Shown: piece after piece, positions 53,693 through 61,926 of the stretch
Position numbering within the stretch: position 1 is the stretch's first letter
Layout of the letters: each line of letters starts with the position of its first letter
Origin: Acidaminobacter sp964416305
GTDB taxonomy: Bacteria > Bacillota > Clostridia > Peptostreptococcales > Acidaminobacteraceae
DNA length: 64,000 bases
Reading direction: 5' to 3'
Assembly (NCBI GenBank): GCA_964416305.1
Contig: CAYQDM010000009.1
Location: forward strand, 51,861-115,860
Translations under genes and position numbers: made by a program
Notes under the pieces: model-generated
What the model was told of the DNA's origin: nothing
The model's database searches: none
Seen by the model: the letters and a program-made list of their open reading frames with translations, nothing else

Positions 53693-54686
53693 CCGGCACC
53701 CTCAACCTTTCCATAATTTCATCTGCGGAAGAACCAACCTGAATGCCGAGTAAAATCATTCTAAGATTCCGAATTTCCGCTTCTTTTCTCAGCAGGTATG
53801 AAAAAAGCGGCTCTGGTCCAAAACTGATTCGACTGGCAGCCTGAAGCTTGGCCAGTGTCAACTTTTCACTCTGATCTTCGAGGCAGGTGGAAAGATCACC
53901 ATCGGCTGAAGTATTTGAACAAGTCTTCAGGAGGGCACCAAAGTCCGTATGTGCCAATTTTTTGATCAGGCTTTCAACGGGCTCACGGTACATGCGGTGA
54001 AGCCACGCCTTGTCTAGTCTGCCTCCCGGCACAAACCTCCCATCCATTTCAGCCTCCGGATCTCCGCGTCTTTGGCCTCCAAGCAGCACCAGCAAATGGT
54101 ACAGGTCAATCTTCTGCAGGACCCAGTCCTTAATGAAGTCACTGTTGTAATTCTCGACTTCCGACAACAGATGACTCAGCTGCGACCTGGTAATAATCCA
54201 GTCCATCTCAAAGGGATCCCTGTTCAGCTCAAACTGCCTTAAAGCTTCGACCGCGGTCAGACTCAGCTGCTCAGGCCAGTCCCGCAGCGCGCCGCGCTCC
54301 AAATCCCTCTGCAATACAGAAGGCGGCAGATTGCCGGCTCGAACGCAAAGATCGGCGCGCTCATCTACCCCCAACTTCGACTTTAAGAGGACCATCAGAT
54401 TGTGATAGTCGTATTTCAAGCCGAGGAGAGAGGTGATTTGAGGCTCAGGTGATATTGATTTTACCAGCTCATACTCTGAAGCCAGAATCATGTTAAGCGT
54501 CTTCTCGGGATCGCTGTCTTGGTCCATGGTCGCAAGCAAAGGGGAATAATTTCTGTCCTGAAGCCAGCGGACCCATTCCGTTTCTGAGTTCAGACCAGCC
54601 AATTGCTCATAATTCGACTTGTCCAGCAATCGTTTTTCGAGCACCCGGATCCTCGCGACTGCTTGCGCAAACTCAAGCCTTTCCAT
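53685..54686 (-). CDS. ntpC: V/A-type ATPase subunit C
   Basis: 333 residues, helical. The motifs EYELVKSISPEPQITSLLG, KYDYHNLMVLLKS and AEIRNLRMILLGIQ fit subunit C/d, which connects the central shaft to the membrane ring. It starts 3 bp after ntpE and overlaps ntpG. Sequence is more variable than A/B, as is normal for this subunit. Confidence 0.92.
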   Translation of the reverse strand: MERLEFAQAVARIRVLEKRLLDKSNYEQLAGLNSETEWVRWLQDRNYSPLLATMDQDSDPEKTLNMILASEYELVKSISPEPQITSLLGLKYDYHNLMVLLKSKLGVDERADLCVRAGNLPPSVLQRDLERGALRDWPEQLSLTAVEALRQFELNRDPFEMDWIITRSQLSHLLSEVENYNSDFIKDWVLQKIDLYHLLVLLGGQRRGDPEAEMDGRFVPGGRLDKAWLHRMYREPVESLIKKLAHTDFGALLKTCSNTSADGDLSTCLEDQSEKLTLAKLQAASRISFGPEPLFSYLLRKEAEIRNLRMILLGIQVGSSADEIMERLRVPDA

Positions 54687-54689
54687 ATC

Positions 54690-55298
54690 TCACACGCCCT
54701 TAAACAGCTGCTGCGCCAGTTGAGGCTCAACAGACTCACGCACCTCGGACACAAGAGCCGGGTAAGTGAAATCATAAACCACACCGCCCAGAATCAGCTG
54801 AAATCCATTCGAGAGTTGCTGCCGCCGCTGCTCTTCAAGCCTTAGTGTCACGCCTTCTTTTCGGTAAGCCTCGAGAAGACGCTCTAAATAATCCTTTGGA
54901 AGCTGTCCGGCAGTTTGATCGTTTAAGGCGATTACCACAGCGTCGTTTTTGATGACAGCTTGAAACCGGCGAAGCAAAAATTCAAACAGGACCTCTCCCT
55001 CTAAAGCTTCCAAAATCTCGATCACGCGGCTATAAACGGTTTCGAGCGCTTCCCGTTTCGCAGCCAGCACTTCATCCCTTGCCGCCAGTGCTGCCCTTGA
55101 AACCTTTCGATCACGGATCCCCTTCACTTCGACTTCCAGTTGGCTCATAAGTTGTCTCTTCTTATCTTCAGCTTCGATTTCCGCCGACTCCAGGATGCTT
55201 GAGGCTTCCATTTTTGCAGCCTCAACAGTTTTCGCAGCCTGGTCTTTGGCTTCCGCTTCAATTCTTTGAATCAGACGTTCCAGGCCGTTCATGGTCAA
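54690..55298 (-). CDS. ntpE: V/A-type ATPase subunit E
   Basis: 202 residues. A long N-terminal coiled coil (ERLIQRIEAEAKDQAAKTVE) carries the peripheral stalk, and a C-terminal globular domain includes NGFQLILGGVVYDFTYPAL. It pairs with the small coiled-coil subunit at 57740-58051. Start 7 bp after ntpK. Confidence 0.93.
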   Translation of the reverse strand: MTMNGLERLIQRIEAEAKDQAAKTVEAAKMEASSILESAEIEAEDKKRQLMSQLEVEVKGIRDRKVSRAALAARDEVLAAKREALETVYSRVIEILEALEGEVLFEFLLRRFQAVIKNDAVVIALNDQTAGQLPKDYLERLLEAYRKEGVTLRLEEQRRQQLSNGFQLILGGVVYDFTYPALVSEVRESVEPQLAQQLFKGV

Positions 55299-55305
55299 GC
55301 CTCCC

Positions 55306-55803
55306 CTATAATGTAATGCCGGTGATCATGATGATGGAGGTGACCAGCGCTATAACCGCGTAAGTTTCGACCATGGCTGCGAACAGAACTGCCTTGAACA
55401 TATGCTCAGGTTTTTTAGCCAGGATTGCAACCCCCGCTGCCGCGGTTTTCCCTTGAGAAATCGCGGAGCCCCAGCCGGCAATGGCAATTGGAAGCGCTGC
55501 CATGAAAATATAGAACCCGGCTTGAAGCGACACCATCATTGTCTCTCCGCCTAAAATGCCAATTTTATTTAGAATAATCAGGGAGGTTACAAAACCATAA
55601 AACCCTTGTGTGCCAGGAATAACCTGCAGAATCAAGGATTGTCCAAACTTCTCAGGCTCTTCCGTAATCAGACCGGAAGCCGCCTGTCCAACCAATCCAA
55701 CACCTTTCGCCGAGCCTATCCCCGGCAGGGCAGTCGCCACTGCCGCGCCTAGAAGTGACAGTACCAGACCGCCATAATTTGAAAAGAACTCCATGAATTC
55801 CAC
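55306..55803 (-). CDS. ntpK: V/A-type ATPase c-ring subunit K, sodium-type
   Basis: 165-residue proteolipid of two helical hairpins. The first hairpin carries IPGTQGFYG and the second SAISQGKT and MVETYAV. These align with the Na+-ligand set of E. hirae NtpK (Leu61, Thr64, Gln65, Gln110, Glu139) as Ile62, Thr65, Gln66, Gln117 and Glu146. Only the second hairpin has a membrane carboxylate, giving one ion per four helices. A sodium-translocating enzyme is therefore likely. The gene sits between ntpI and ntpE, as in E. hirae. Confidence 0.95.
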   Translation of the reverse strand: MEFMEFFSNYGGLVLSLLGAAVATALPGIGSAKGVGLVGQAASGLITEEPEKFGQSLILQVIPGTQGFYGFVTSLIILNKIGILGGETMMVSLQAGFYIFMAALPIAIAGWGSAISQGKTAAAGVAILAKKPEHMFKAVLFAAMVETYAVIALVTSIIMITGITL

Positions 55804-55816
55804 TCAATCCACCCTC

Positions 55817-57739
55817 CTATTTAACAAATTGGCAATATTTCGACTCTGTTGCAAAAGGCGCGAACGCGCGGCCGCCACCGGTGTAAAATTTTCCGAAAAA
55901 TTCAAGATACTGCAGTCGGACGGCATGGACATAGGCACCTAGAATATTGATGAGCAGATTGAAAGTGTGTCCGCCTAAAAAAATCAGAACTGCAAACACA
56001 AAGGTTAAAGGCCCAAAACCAATTAGTCGAACCATCAGGTTGAAAGCTGAACCGATCAATCCTGTCGCAAGGCCAAGCGCTAACAGACGGGAATAGGACA
56101 AGACATCGCCAAGATATCCCGTGATCCCGTACAGGGCAAATAGTCCACTGGCCAGTCTTGGCACTATCCCTTTTTTGTCCCTGCCCTGAGTCAGTACCAG
56201 ACCAACTGCGCCAAGGATTGCAATCATTTTGCCGATTGTTTCAGTACCCAGCAACATCATTATAATTCCGGAAAGTGTCACGATCCAAAGACCAGCGTCG
56301 TAAACCGCATCCAAAATTTTGCCGCTGCGGATCAAGTTCCAAGCCTTTATGCCCAAACCCACATAAATGTGGATCACACCCATCCCAATGGCGACATACA
56401 ATACAGACATTGGATTCGATGATGGATCCAGCCATAGCGGTGTGATTTGAGCAGAGAATAAATCGCCAAAATAACTGCCGTAGAGAACGCCAAAAAACGC
56501 TGTCGACAATCCCAGCCATAAAAACAGTTTCGCAAATTTGCGCTGCTTGTTGTCAAGATTCAATGCTTTCAGCGCCCATAAAGAGAGGCTGCTCATTACA
56601 ACACCATAAGCCAAGTCTGAGAGCATCATCCCGAAGAAAACGAGCATGAAAGGCGCATATACCGGTGTGGGATCCGTTTCGAAGTAAGACGGCAGACTGT
56701 ACATGGCCGTTACCGGCTCAAACGCTTCAGCGAAGGCGTTGTTCTTCAATAGAACCGGTACGTGTTCCTGCTCAATCGGATCCCGACTCGTCAGTGCTGC
56801 TGCGCCGCCACAAGTATCCATGACAATCTTTTCAAAATCAGAAAAAAGAGGTTCAGGCACCCAGCCTTCCAGCAAAAATACCGACCGCGTCGAACCCAAC
56901 AGCGCTGTGGCATCACACTTCTTAATTTCCGAAGTGATCATGTCAGAGGCTGCTCTGAGCTCTTCCAGCGCGCCTGCATGCTGCTCAATTTGTGCGGTAA
57001 GGTTGCCTCGAAGTTGATCCAGCTGAATCAGAGCCTCGCGGATCTCCACAATTTTTTGGGTCGGCGCTGTTTCGAATTCAAGCTGGACTCTGCTGTACCT
57101 GAGGGTATGCAGGAATGTTTGCAGCGCTGCTTCATCTTTGACGTGCGTCAGGAACAGCACAATAATACCTTCCTTTTCAACACCCAGCTTTTCGAAATAG
57201 ACCTCAGGCAGTGTTTGAACCATAAAAGACTCAAGGACTTCCAAGTGATCCTTATGCAGAATGCCAAATTCTGACGCGGTGTGATGGAATGAACTCAGCA
57301 TTTCTCCTGAAAATTCAATCCCTTTTATGGGCTGCAGCGACGAAACTTCCGCCTCAAGTGCCACCTTTTGGGACTGAAGCTTTCTGTCCTCATCATCCCA
57401 TTTCTTGATAGTGTTATAGAGCGGGATCCACCATTTATCCTGACAACGATCATAATACAGGGATTGTTTTAGAAGGGGTCGACCTTCCTTGAGCCTTTGC
57501 AGTTTTCCTTTTGCGGCTTCATAAGGCTCTAAATGCTGCATGCAAAATCTTATTTGTCGAAGAGATTCCTCATAGCCGTGTTTCAGCATGGACGGATCAA
57601 GATTATGAAGAGATTCAATCGCTTGAGTTTCAAGCTTTGTCACTTCAATGCCGGAAAACTGCTGAAGCGCTGACATCAAGTCTTGAAGTTCAGATTGAAG
57701 TGCTGCGACAGTCACCTTTTTCATTGGAACTATGGCCAT
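55817..57739 (-). CDS. ntpI: V/A-type ATPase stator subunit I (a)
   Basis: 640 residues: cytoplasmic N-terminal half with coiled coils, then about eight membrane helices from about 350 on. The ion-path region contains the conserved arginine helix (VRLIGFGPLTFVFAV and HTFNLLINILGAYVHAVRLQYLEFFGKFY are typical). It forms the stator beside the c-ring. It starts directly before the stop region of the small stalk subunit. Confidence 0.94.
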   Translation of the reverse strand: MAIVPMKKVTVAALQSELQDLMSALQQFSGIEVTKLETQAIESLHNLDPSMLKHGYEESLRQIRFCMQHLEPYEAAKGKLQRLKEGRPLLKQSLYYDRCQDKWWIPLYNTIKKWDDEDRKLQSQKVALEAEVSSLQPIKGIEFSGEMLSSFHHTASEFGILHKDHLEVLESFMVQTLPEVYFEKLGVEKEGIIVLFLTHVKDEAALQTFLHTLRYSRVQLEFETAPTQKIVEIREALIQLDQLRGNLTAQIEQHAGALEELRAASDMITSEIKKCDATALLGSTRSVFLLEGWVPEPLFSDFEKIVMDTCGGAAALTSRDPIEQEHVPVLLKNNAFAEAFEPVTAMYSLPSYFETDPTPVYAPFMLVFFGMMLSDLAYGVVMSSLSLWALKALNLDNKQRKFAKLFLWLGLSTAFFGVLYGSYFGDLFSAQITPLWLDPSSNPMSVLYVAIGMGVIHIYVGLGIKAWNLIRSGKILDAVYDAGLWIVTLSGIIMMLLGTETIGKMIAILGAVGLVLTQGRDKKGIVPRLASGLFALYGITGYLGDVLSYSRLLALGLATGLIGSAFNLMVRLIGFGPLTFVFAVLIFLGGHTFNLLINILGAYVHAVRLQYLEFFGKFYTGGGRAFAPFATESKYCQFVK

Positions 57740-58051
57740 CTATCTCACGATCCTTTCAGCTGCCCACTCTGCAGCTGTTTCGACGCGATCCTGAAGTGTC
57801 CTTCGAATCTCCTCTGACTGGTGATGTGCGGCTTCAAGAATAGGACCGGATATATGCTCCGCTTCCTCTTCAGCTTTAAGACAAGCATCAGTCCGAACTT
57901 TGACATGTTGAACCGAAACGTCTTTGACCATAGCCTCTGCTTTCAGCTTTGCGGCTTTCAGTATGGCCTCCGCTTCGGTCCTCGCTTCGAAAAGCCATCC
58001 GTCTGCCAGGGCTTCTGCAGCTTTAACACGTTCCAAAACGTCTTGGATCAT
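57740..58051 (-). CDS. ntpF: V/A-type ATPase peripheral-stalk subunit (NtpF/AhaH)
   Basis: About 103 residues, one continuous coiled coil rich in Ala/Glu/Lys (TEAEAILKAAKLKAEAMVKD). It pairs with subunit E in the peripheral stalk. The ATG at 58051 (MIQDVLERVKAAE) follows GGAGGTG by eight bases; the longer frame to 58198 runs through palindromic intergenic DNA. First gene of the ATPase operon. Order F-I-K-E-C-G-A-B-D equals the E. hirae ntp operon. Confidence 0.9.
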   Translation of the reverse strand: MIQDVLERVKAAEALADGWLFEARTEAEAILKAAKLKAEAMVKDVSVQHVKVRTDACLKAEEEAEHISGPILEAAHHQSEEIRRTLQDRVETAAEWAAERIVR

Positions 58052-58109
58052 CTGGTATTCACCTCCGGTGAATAAACTCGGAATGTCAGTGTGGAACTGG
58101 ATGACACGT

Positions 58110-58136
58110 GGAACTGGGTGTCTGACACCCAGTTCC
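58110..58136. repeat. Perfect palindrome and repeated arms upstream of the ATPase operon
   Basis: GGAACTGGGTGTC and GACACCCAGTTCC pair over 13 bp with a single central base. A further copy of the right arm, GACACCCAGTTTCC, lies at 58171-58184, and a diverged left arm at 58092-58100. There is no T-run, so it is not a clear terminator. It resembles REP-type palindromes. Confidence 0.7.
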
Positions 58137-58207
58137 CTAAGAACTTGGGGGCAATAGGCCAAATGTCGTTGACACCCAGTTTCCATACCTAATCTCATTT
58201 TCTTTTA

Positions 58208-60067
58208 TTATTTCAATTTTCTATAAACGTCCCCCATACCCAGCGTTTCAAAGGTTTCCTTTGTAGGTACCGCCTTCTCGCGATCATAGCCGCAAGCCTC
58301 ATAATAGCGATCCAGGGCGGTTTCCATGTCCACAACGCGCCCCGCCGGCGGACCGGACTGCGCCGGTTCATGCATGAAGCGCTTTGGAAGTCGGTCATCC
58401 CCACGTCTGAAGCCGCGTTTGTAATTGAGGGCGCGTTCGAGGGCAATGACGCGCTCTGCTTTTCTGAGGAGTTCCAGTTTGTCGGTTTCAATACCCGTCA
58501 CCGCAGAGTAGAGGGCTGCCAGGGTCGTTGGGTGCATCTCCGTGTTGATGACATTGAAATCGCAAATACCAATCAAGTTTGTCACCACGAAGTATTCCTT
58601 CACTGCTTTCAGCCAAACTTTGGACTCATTGTCGTCGAATGGATTCTTCGGTTCGTTGATCTCCAGATCTGGGAAAAGATAGCCAAAACCGTCAATGGTG
58701 GCGGCATAAGGCCTCATGTGGCACGCGCCGCGTTCGGAGGTGCCAAAGGCAATACTCATGGACGAGGAGCCCCTCGGATCTGTCGCTGAAATTTCCATGC
58801 CTTTCACTGTCATGGCGAATTTTTCCGCTTCCTGTCCGATGCGCTTGACGGCGTGCCAGGAACCATCGGCAAACAAATCGCCGCCGACACCTTCCCTGAG
58901 GCCCATGCGCCTCACGAGTTCGGCCATAGCTTCGCCATTCCCAAATTTCAGTTCCAGGCCATCCGTCTCCTTAAGTCCAATCAGCCCCTCCTCGAAGAGC
59001 TCCATGGCGGCTGAGACTGTCGCCCCCGCTGAGATGGTGTCAATTCCATAAAGAGTCGCATAATAATTGGCCATGGCAATAGAAGGATAATCGCTGACCC
59101 CACAGCGCGGACCAAAAGCGGCTATAGTCTCATACTCGAGCTCGCCCACTTCGACGTCCCCCATGGTGACATATTTGTGGCACCCAAGCTGGCAGGCATA
59201 GCATGCCCTGCGGCGTACGGTAAACCGGCCCGTGTCATTCCACAGATTATGTGGCATCAGCGGCTCCATGTCTTCGAAAACGTTGGAACGGAAATTTCTG
59301 GTCGGCATCAAGCCGTATTCGTTGACACCGCCGAGCCATGCAGGCGTGCCATAGCCATGGACGGGCCCCCAGGTATAGACTTCGGAGCGCAGCTCTTGAA
59401 TCGCCGTTTTATTGAACTCGAGAAACGCGTCCTTGTCCGCGACTTCCACAGAGCCAGTCCCCCGCACCGCGACTGCTTTCAGGTGCTTGTGACCCATGAC
59501 CGCACCGGCACCGCCGCGTCCGGCGAAGCAGTCGTCACTGAAAATACAGGCCAGCTTTGACAGCATTTCGCCCGCTTGTCCAATGCAGCTGATTTTAAAC
59601 TCGCTGCCGATCTCTTCTTTGAGCTTTTCAGTCGTCTGTCTCGTGTCAAGGCCCCAGAGGTGGTCCGCCGGGCGGAGCTCCACCGTGTCATTATCTATGA
59701 ATAAATAGACCGGGTTTTCAGATCTGCCGGTGAACACAATGCTGTCATAGCCCGCGAATTTCAACTCTGCGCCAAAGTGGCTGCCCATGTTCGCCGCACC
59801 TATGGTGCTCGTCAGGGGCGACATAAAGACAACCGAAGTTCTGGAAGCCGATGGTGTTGGTGTCCCCGTGAGTGGTCCGGTATTAAAACTGAGTATATTC
59901 TCAGGGCTGAACGCATCAGCCGTATGAGGCATTTCATCCCACAGCAGCGCAATTCCGTAGCCTTCTCCACCCAGATATTGCTTTATGTAATCCCGATTTA
60001 ACGGTTCTTTTGTTATGTTTTTTGACGCCAAATCCACGCGCAGCACACAATCTTTGTAGCCTTTCAC
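58208..60067 (-). CDS. aor: Aldehyde:ferredoxin oxidoreductase
   Basis: About 619 residues of the tungsten-pterin AOR family. N-terminal domain with LRVDLASKNITKEPL and YLGGEGYG; [4Fe-4S] ligands CYACQLGC (289, 292, 296) and a distal Cys (about 502, LIGICDFN); pterin-binding stretches CIFSDDCFAGRGGAGAVMG and ATDPRGSSSM. It oxidises aldehydes to acids with ferredoxin, or the reverse. The GTG at 60067 follows TAGGAGGTG; the GTG at 60076 lies inside that site. A four-cluster ferredoxin gene precedes it after 12 bp and a MoaD-like carrier lies two genes upstream. Confidence 0.95.
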   Translation of the reverse strand: MKGYKDCVLRVDLASKNITKEPLNRDYIKQYLGGEGYGIALLWDEMPHTADAFSPENILSFNTGPLTGTPTPSASRTSVVFMSPLTSTIGAANMGSHFGAELKFAGYDSIVFTGRSENPVYLFIDNDTVELRPADHLWGLDTRQTTEKLKEEIGSEFKISCIGQAGEMLSKLACIFSDDCFAGRGGAGAVMGHKHLKAVAVRGTGSVEVADKDAFLEFNKTAIQELRSEVYTWGPVHGYGTPAWLGGVNEYGLMPTRNFRSNVFEDMEPLMPHNLWNDTGRFTVRRRACYACQLGCHKYVTMGDVEVGELEYETIAAFGPRCGVSDYPSIAMANYYATLYGIDTISAGATVSAAMELFEEGLIGLKETDGLELKFGNGEAMAELVRRMGLREGVGGDLFADGSWHAVKRIGQEAEKFAMTVKGMEISATDPRGSSSMSIAFGTSERGACHMRPYAATIDGFGYLFPDLEINEPKNPFDDNESKVWLKAVKEYFVVTNLIGICDFNVINTEMHPTTLAALYSAVTGIETDKLELLRKAERVIALERALNYKRGFRRGDDRLPKRFMHEPAQSGPPAGRVVDMETALDRYYEACGYDREKAVPTKETFETLGMGDVYRKLK

Positions 60068-60079
60068 GCTCTCCACCTC

Positions 60080-60493
60080 CTACCAGCTCAGTGCCTGACG
60101 CGGACAAATGGACACGCACTCAGGTATTCCACCGCAAAGATCGCATTTAAACGCCCGAACCTCTTCCGTGACCTGCGTCATTTGAATGGCATGAATCGGA
60201 CACGCCGGTTCACAGGCCCCACACCCCGTACAGGTGTCCAGAATCGCAACGGCACCTGTAAAACCGTCCCGCTGTATAGCGCCCACAGGGCAAACAGACG
60301 CGCACGGCATGTCGATACACTGCTGACAAATGGTTTGGGTAAACTTGCCAGGTTCTTTGCTTTCCTTGATTTTAACACCCGTCGACTGGGGATTGACGAC
60401 GCCGAAATGCTTGAGCGCGCAGACAGCTTCGCAGGCACGGCATCCCTGACATGCCCTCGCATTGGTCAATACTTTTACAACACCTGGGATCAC
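60080..60493 (-). CDS. Polyferredoxin, electron partner of AOR
   Basis: 137 residues with sixteen cysteines in four groups: CQGCRACEAVC, CQQCIDMPCASVC, CTGCGACEPAC and CDLCGGIPECVSIC. These should bind four [4Fe-4S] clusters, as in HycB/CooF-type ferredoxins. The start is GTG behind AAAGGAGGTC. Its position 12 bp before aor suggests that it carries electrons to or from that enzyme. Confidence 0.92.
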   Translation of the reverse strand: MIPGVVKVLTNARACQGCRACEAVCALKHFGVVNPQSTGVKIKESKEPGKFTQTICQQCIDMPCASVCPVGAIQRDGFTGAVAILDTCTGCGACEPACPIHAIQMTQVTEEVRAFKCDLCGGIPECVSICPRQALSW

Positions 60494-60601
60494 GTTTTAA
60501 CGACCTCCTTTTGTGAATTGGATTGTGGATGAGCTGACCAGTAAAATAAAACCAAAAATCAACTGCAGTGGCCGATGGTCGGAATAATGTACCAACGCGC
60601 C

Positions 60602-60732
60602 CAAGCCAATAGGCTTTAGAGGCAATAGGCCTCAGCAGACAATAGGCCTCAGCTGACAATAGGCTTCAGCCGCCAATAGGCTTCAGCCGCCAATAGGCTT
60701 CAGCCGACAATAGGCTTCAGCCGCAATTGGCT
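60602..60732. repeat. AATAGGC tandem repeat, about eight units of 17 bp
   Basis: Units vary around CAATAGGCTTCAGCCGC, with GGCCTCAGCAGA and GGCTTTAGAGG variants at the left end. The array begins right after the stop of the MoaD-like gene and fills most of the gap to the ferredoxin gene. On the minus strand it is therefore inside the likely operon transcript. The core also occurs at 14931-14975. Confidence 0.85.
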
Positions 60733-60963
60733 TCAGCCGCCGCCGCCAAGCGGCAGCACCAGCACCTCATCTCCCTCCTTCAGCACAGTGCGCCTGTCCC
60801 TGAGTTTCCCTCCAATGCTGACGGCAATCCAGCTTTGACTGACCGGCAAGTTCAATTTCGTTAAAAGATCCTGGACTGTACCGGATGTCTCAATCTCCAT
60901 GGTTTTCTCTCTGCAGCCAAGACTCGCGGCAATATAACCGGAGAACTTGACGTGTATGATCAT
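60733..60963 (-). CDS. MoaD/ThiS-like sulfur carrier protein
   Basis: 76-residue ubiquitin-like protein ending LVLPLGGGG, with the C-terminal Gly-Gly needed for thiocarboxylate formation. MoaD carriers supply sulfur to molybdopterin, also the pterin of tungsten enzymes. Its place before ferredoxin and aor suggests dedication to the AOR cofactor. The two extra Gly at the end are unusual. The start follows GGGAGGTGG. Confidence 0.85.
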   Translation of the reverse strand: MIIHVKFSGYIAASLGCREKTMEIETSGTVQDLLTKLNLPVSQSWIAVSIGGKLRDRRTVLKEGDEVLVLPLGGGG

Positions 60964-61010
60964 TCAAACCACCTCCCGACAAAAGACTTACACGAAGCAT
61001 GAGACAACCC

Positions 61011-61079
61011 AAAAAAAAACAGCAAAGTCCACCCCGCGTCAGCGCACACATGACGCCAACGAGAATGGACTCCTTTGCT
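61011..61079 (-). terminator. Attenuator terminator before the MoaD-AOR operon
   Basis: Minus-strand AGCAAAGGAGTCCA pairs with TGGACTTTGCT (three bases bulged), enclosing a second hairpin GCGTCA/TGACGC, followed by nine T. Its 5' arm overlaps the 3' strand of the outer stem of the putative aptamer, so the two structures exclude each other. Confidence 0.8.
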
Positions 61080-61181
61080 ATGGCAGGCGGACAAATTACT
61101 TCGTACGCCCATTGGTTTGAAGAACCTCCAGTGCCCTACAAACACATAAACCACAATATAATTTTCCCTGCAGGAGATCAG
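61066..61181 (-). promoter_or_regulatory. Probable Moco/Wco riboswitch aptamer
   Basis: Outer stem CTCC/GGAG with adjacent TGCAGG/CCTGCCA encloses further hairpins, including ATGGGCG...CCGCCT, and ends in the AGCAAAGGAG stretch. This resembles the 3' half of the E. coli moaA Moco motif (AGGGCG hairpin, then GGAAAGGUG). The downstream genes encode a MoaD-like carrier and a tungsten-pterin enzyme, the expected targets. Assignment is by eye, not by covariance search. Confidence 0.55.
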
Positions 61182-61352
61182 GTTCAGTGTTTATAACCCA
61201 CGCTGTTCAGGCCCCACAAACTCGGAGCTCGCAAACTCAGTTCAACCCAATGATACCCTAATAATCTCACAAATAACAAACTCAAAGTTTTCTCAAGCAG
61301 GTTGCTTAGCCTTTCTCAAAAGATCCCAAGAAATAGTTTTTTACAAACCCAT

Positions 61353-61865
61353 TTACTGCGCATCCACCTGATACATAATTTCATTCCGCCTCATAAATGC
61401 CGGCGTAAAAGGCGGATTATACCTTGCAATGGTCAATTCCGAGAGGCGCTTCCACCCATGGAGACGGATCCAGTCTTCAAGTTGTTTTTGACGCACATTG
61501 AATCGCTCTTCACTCCAACTCCCTGAAAACCTTATAACCGCGAATGTACCGCCTACTCGCTCTTTGACGCTCACATTTGGATCCTTCGGCTTTGGCAGTG
61601 TTTCCAGTGTGTACTGTGACGGCATTACAAAAGCCGTGGTGAAATAGTCATCTCCCTGACGGTTGATGACGGGCGAAGTCATAGAAATTTTCTGCTCTGT
61701 CTGATTTTGACCGCTGATGTAATTGAAAATTTCCTGAAAGCCGGAATTCAAATCACTGCTTCGAGCTCTGACAACTTCAGCCACGATCAGCGATGGATAT
61801 CTTCTAAGCTCCAAATCACCTTCTGAAAGTACAACTTCATAATCAGGCTGTTCGATCCATGACAT
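61353..61865 (-). CDS. SOUL/heme-binding-like protein
   Basis: 170 residues matching the SOUL family: DYEVVLSEGDLELRRYPSL at the start, FNYISGQNQTEQKISMTSPV in the middle and ARYNPPFTPAFMRRNEIMY at the end. Family members bind heme or act as small effector-binding folds; no heme ligand is evident here. It follows the penicillin-binding protein gene by about 60 bp in the same direction and has no clear promoter of its own. The function in anaerobes is unknown. Confidence 0.88.
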   Translation of the reverse strand: MSWIEQPDYEVVLSEGDLELRRYPSLIVAEVVRARSSDLNSGFQEIFNYISGQNQTEQKISMTSPVINRQGDDYFTTAFVMPSQYTLETLPKPKDPNVSVKERVGGTFAVIRFSGSWSEERFNVRQKQLEDWIRLHGWKRLSELTIARYNPPFTPAFMRRNEIMYQVDAQ

Positions 61866-61926
61866 TTAAATCACACTCCCCTATGCCTTGCTATAGTGGG
61901 TAAGGTGCGTTGACGTGATCTGATTA

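Noticed and set aside
60999..61196. 65-codon plus-strand frame upstream of the MoaD-like gene
   Set aside because: It is antisense to the structured leader and terminator, with no ribosome site.
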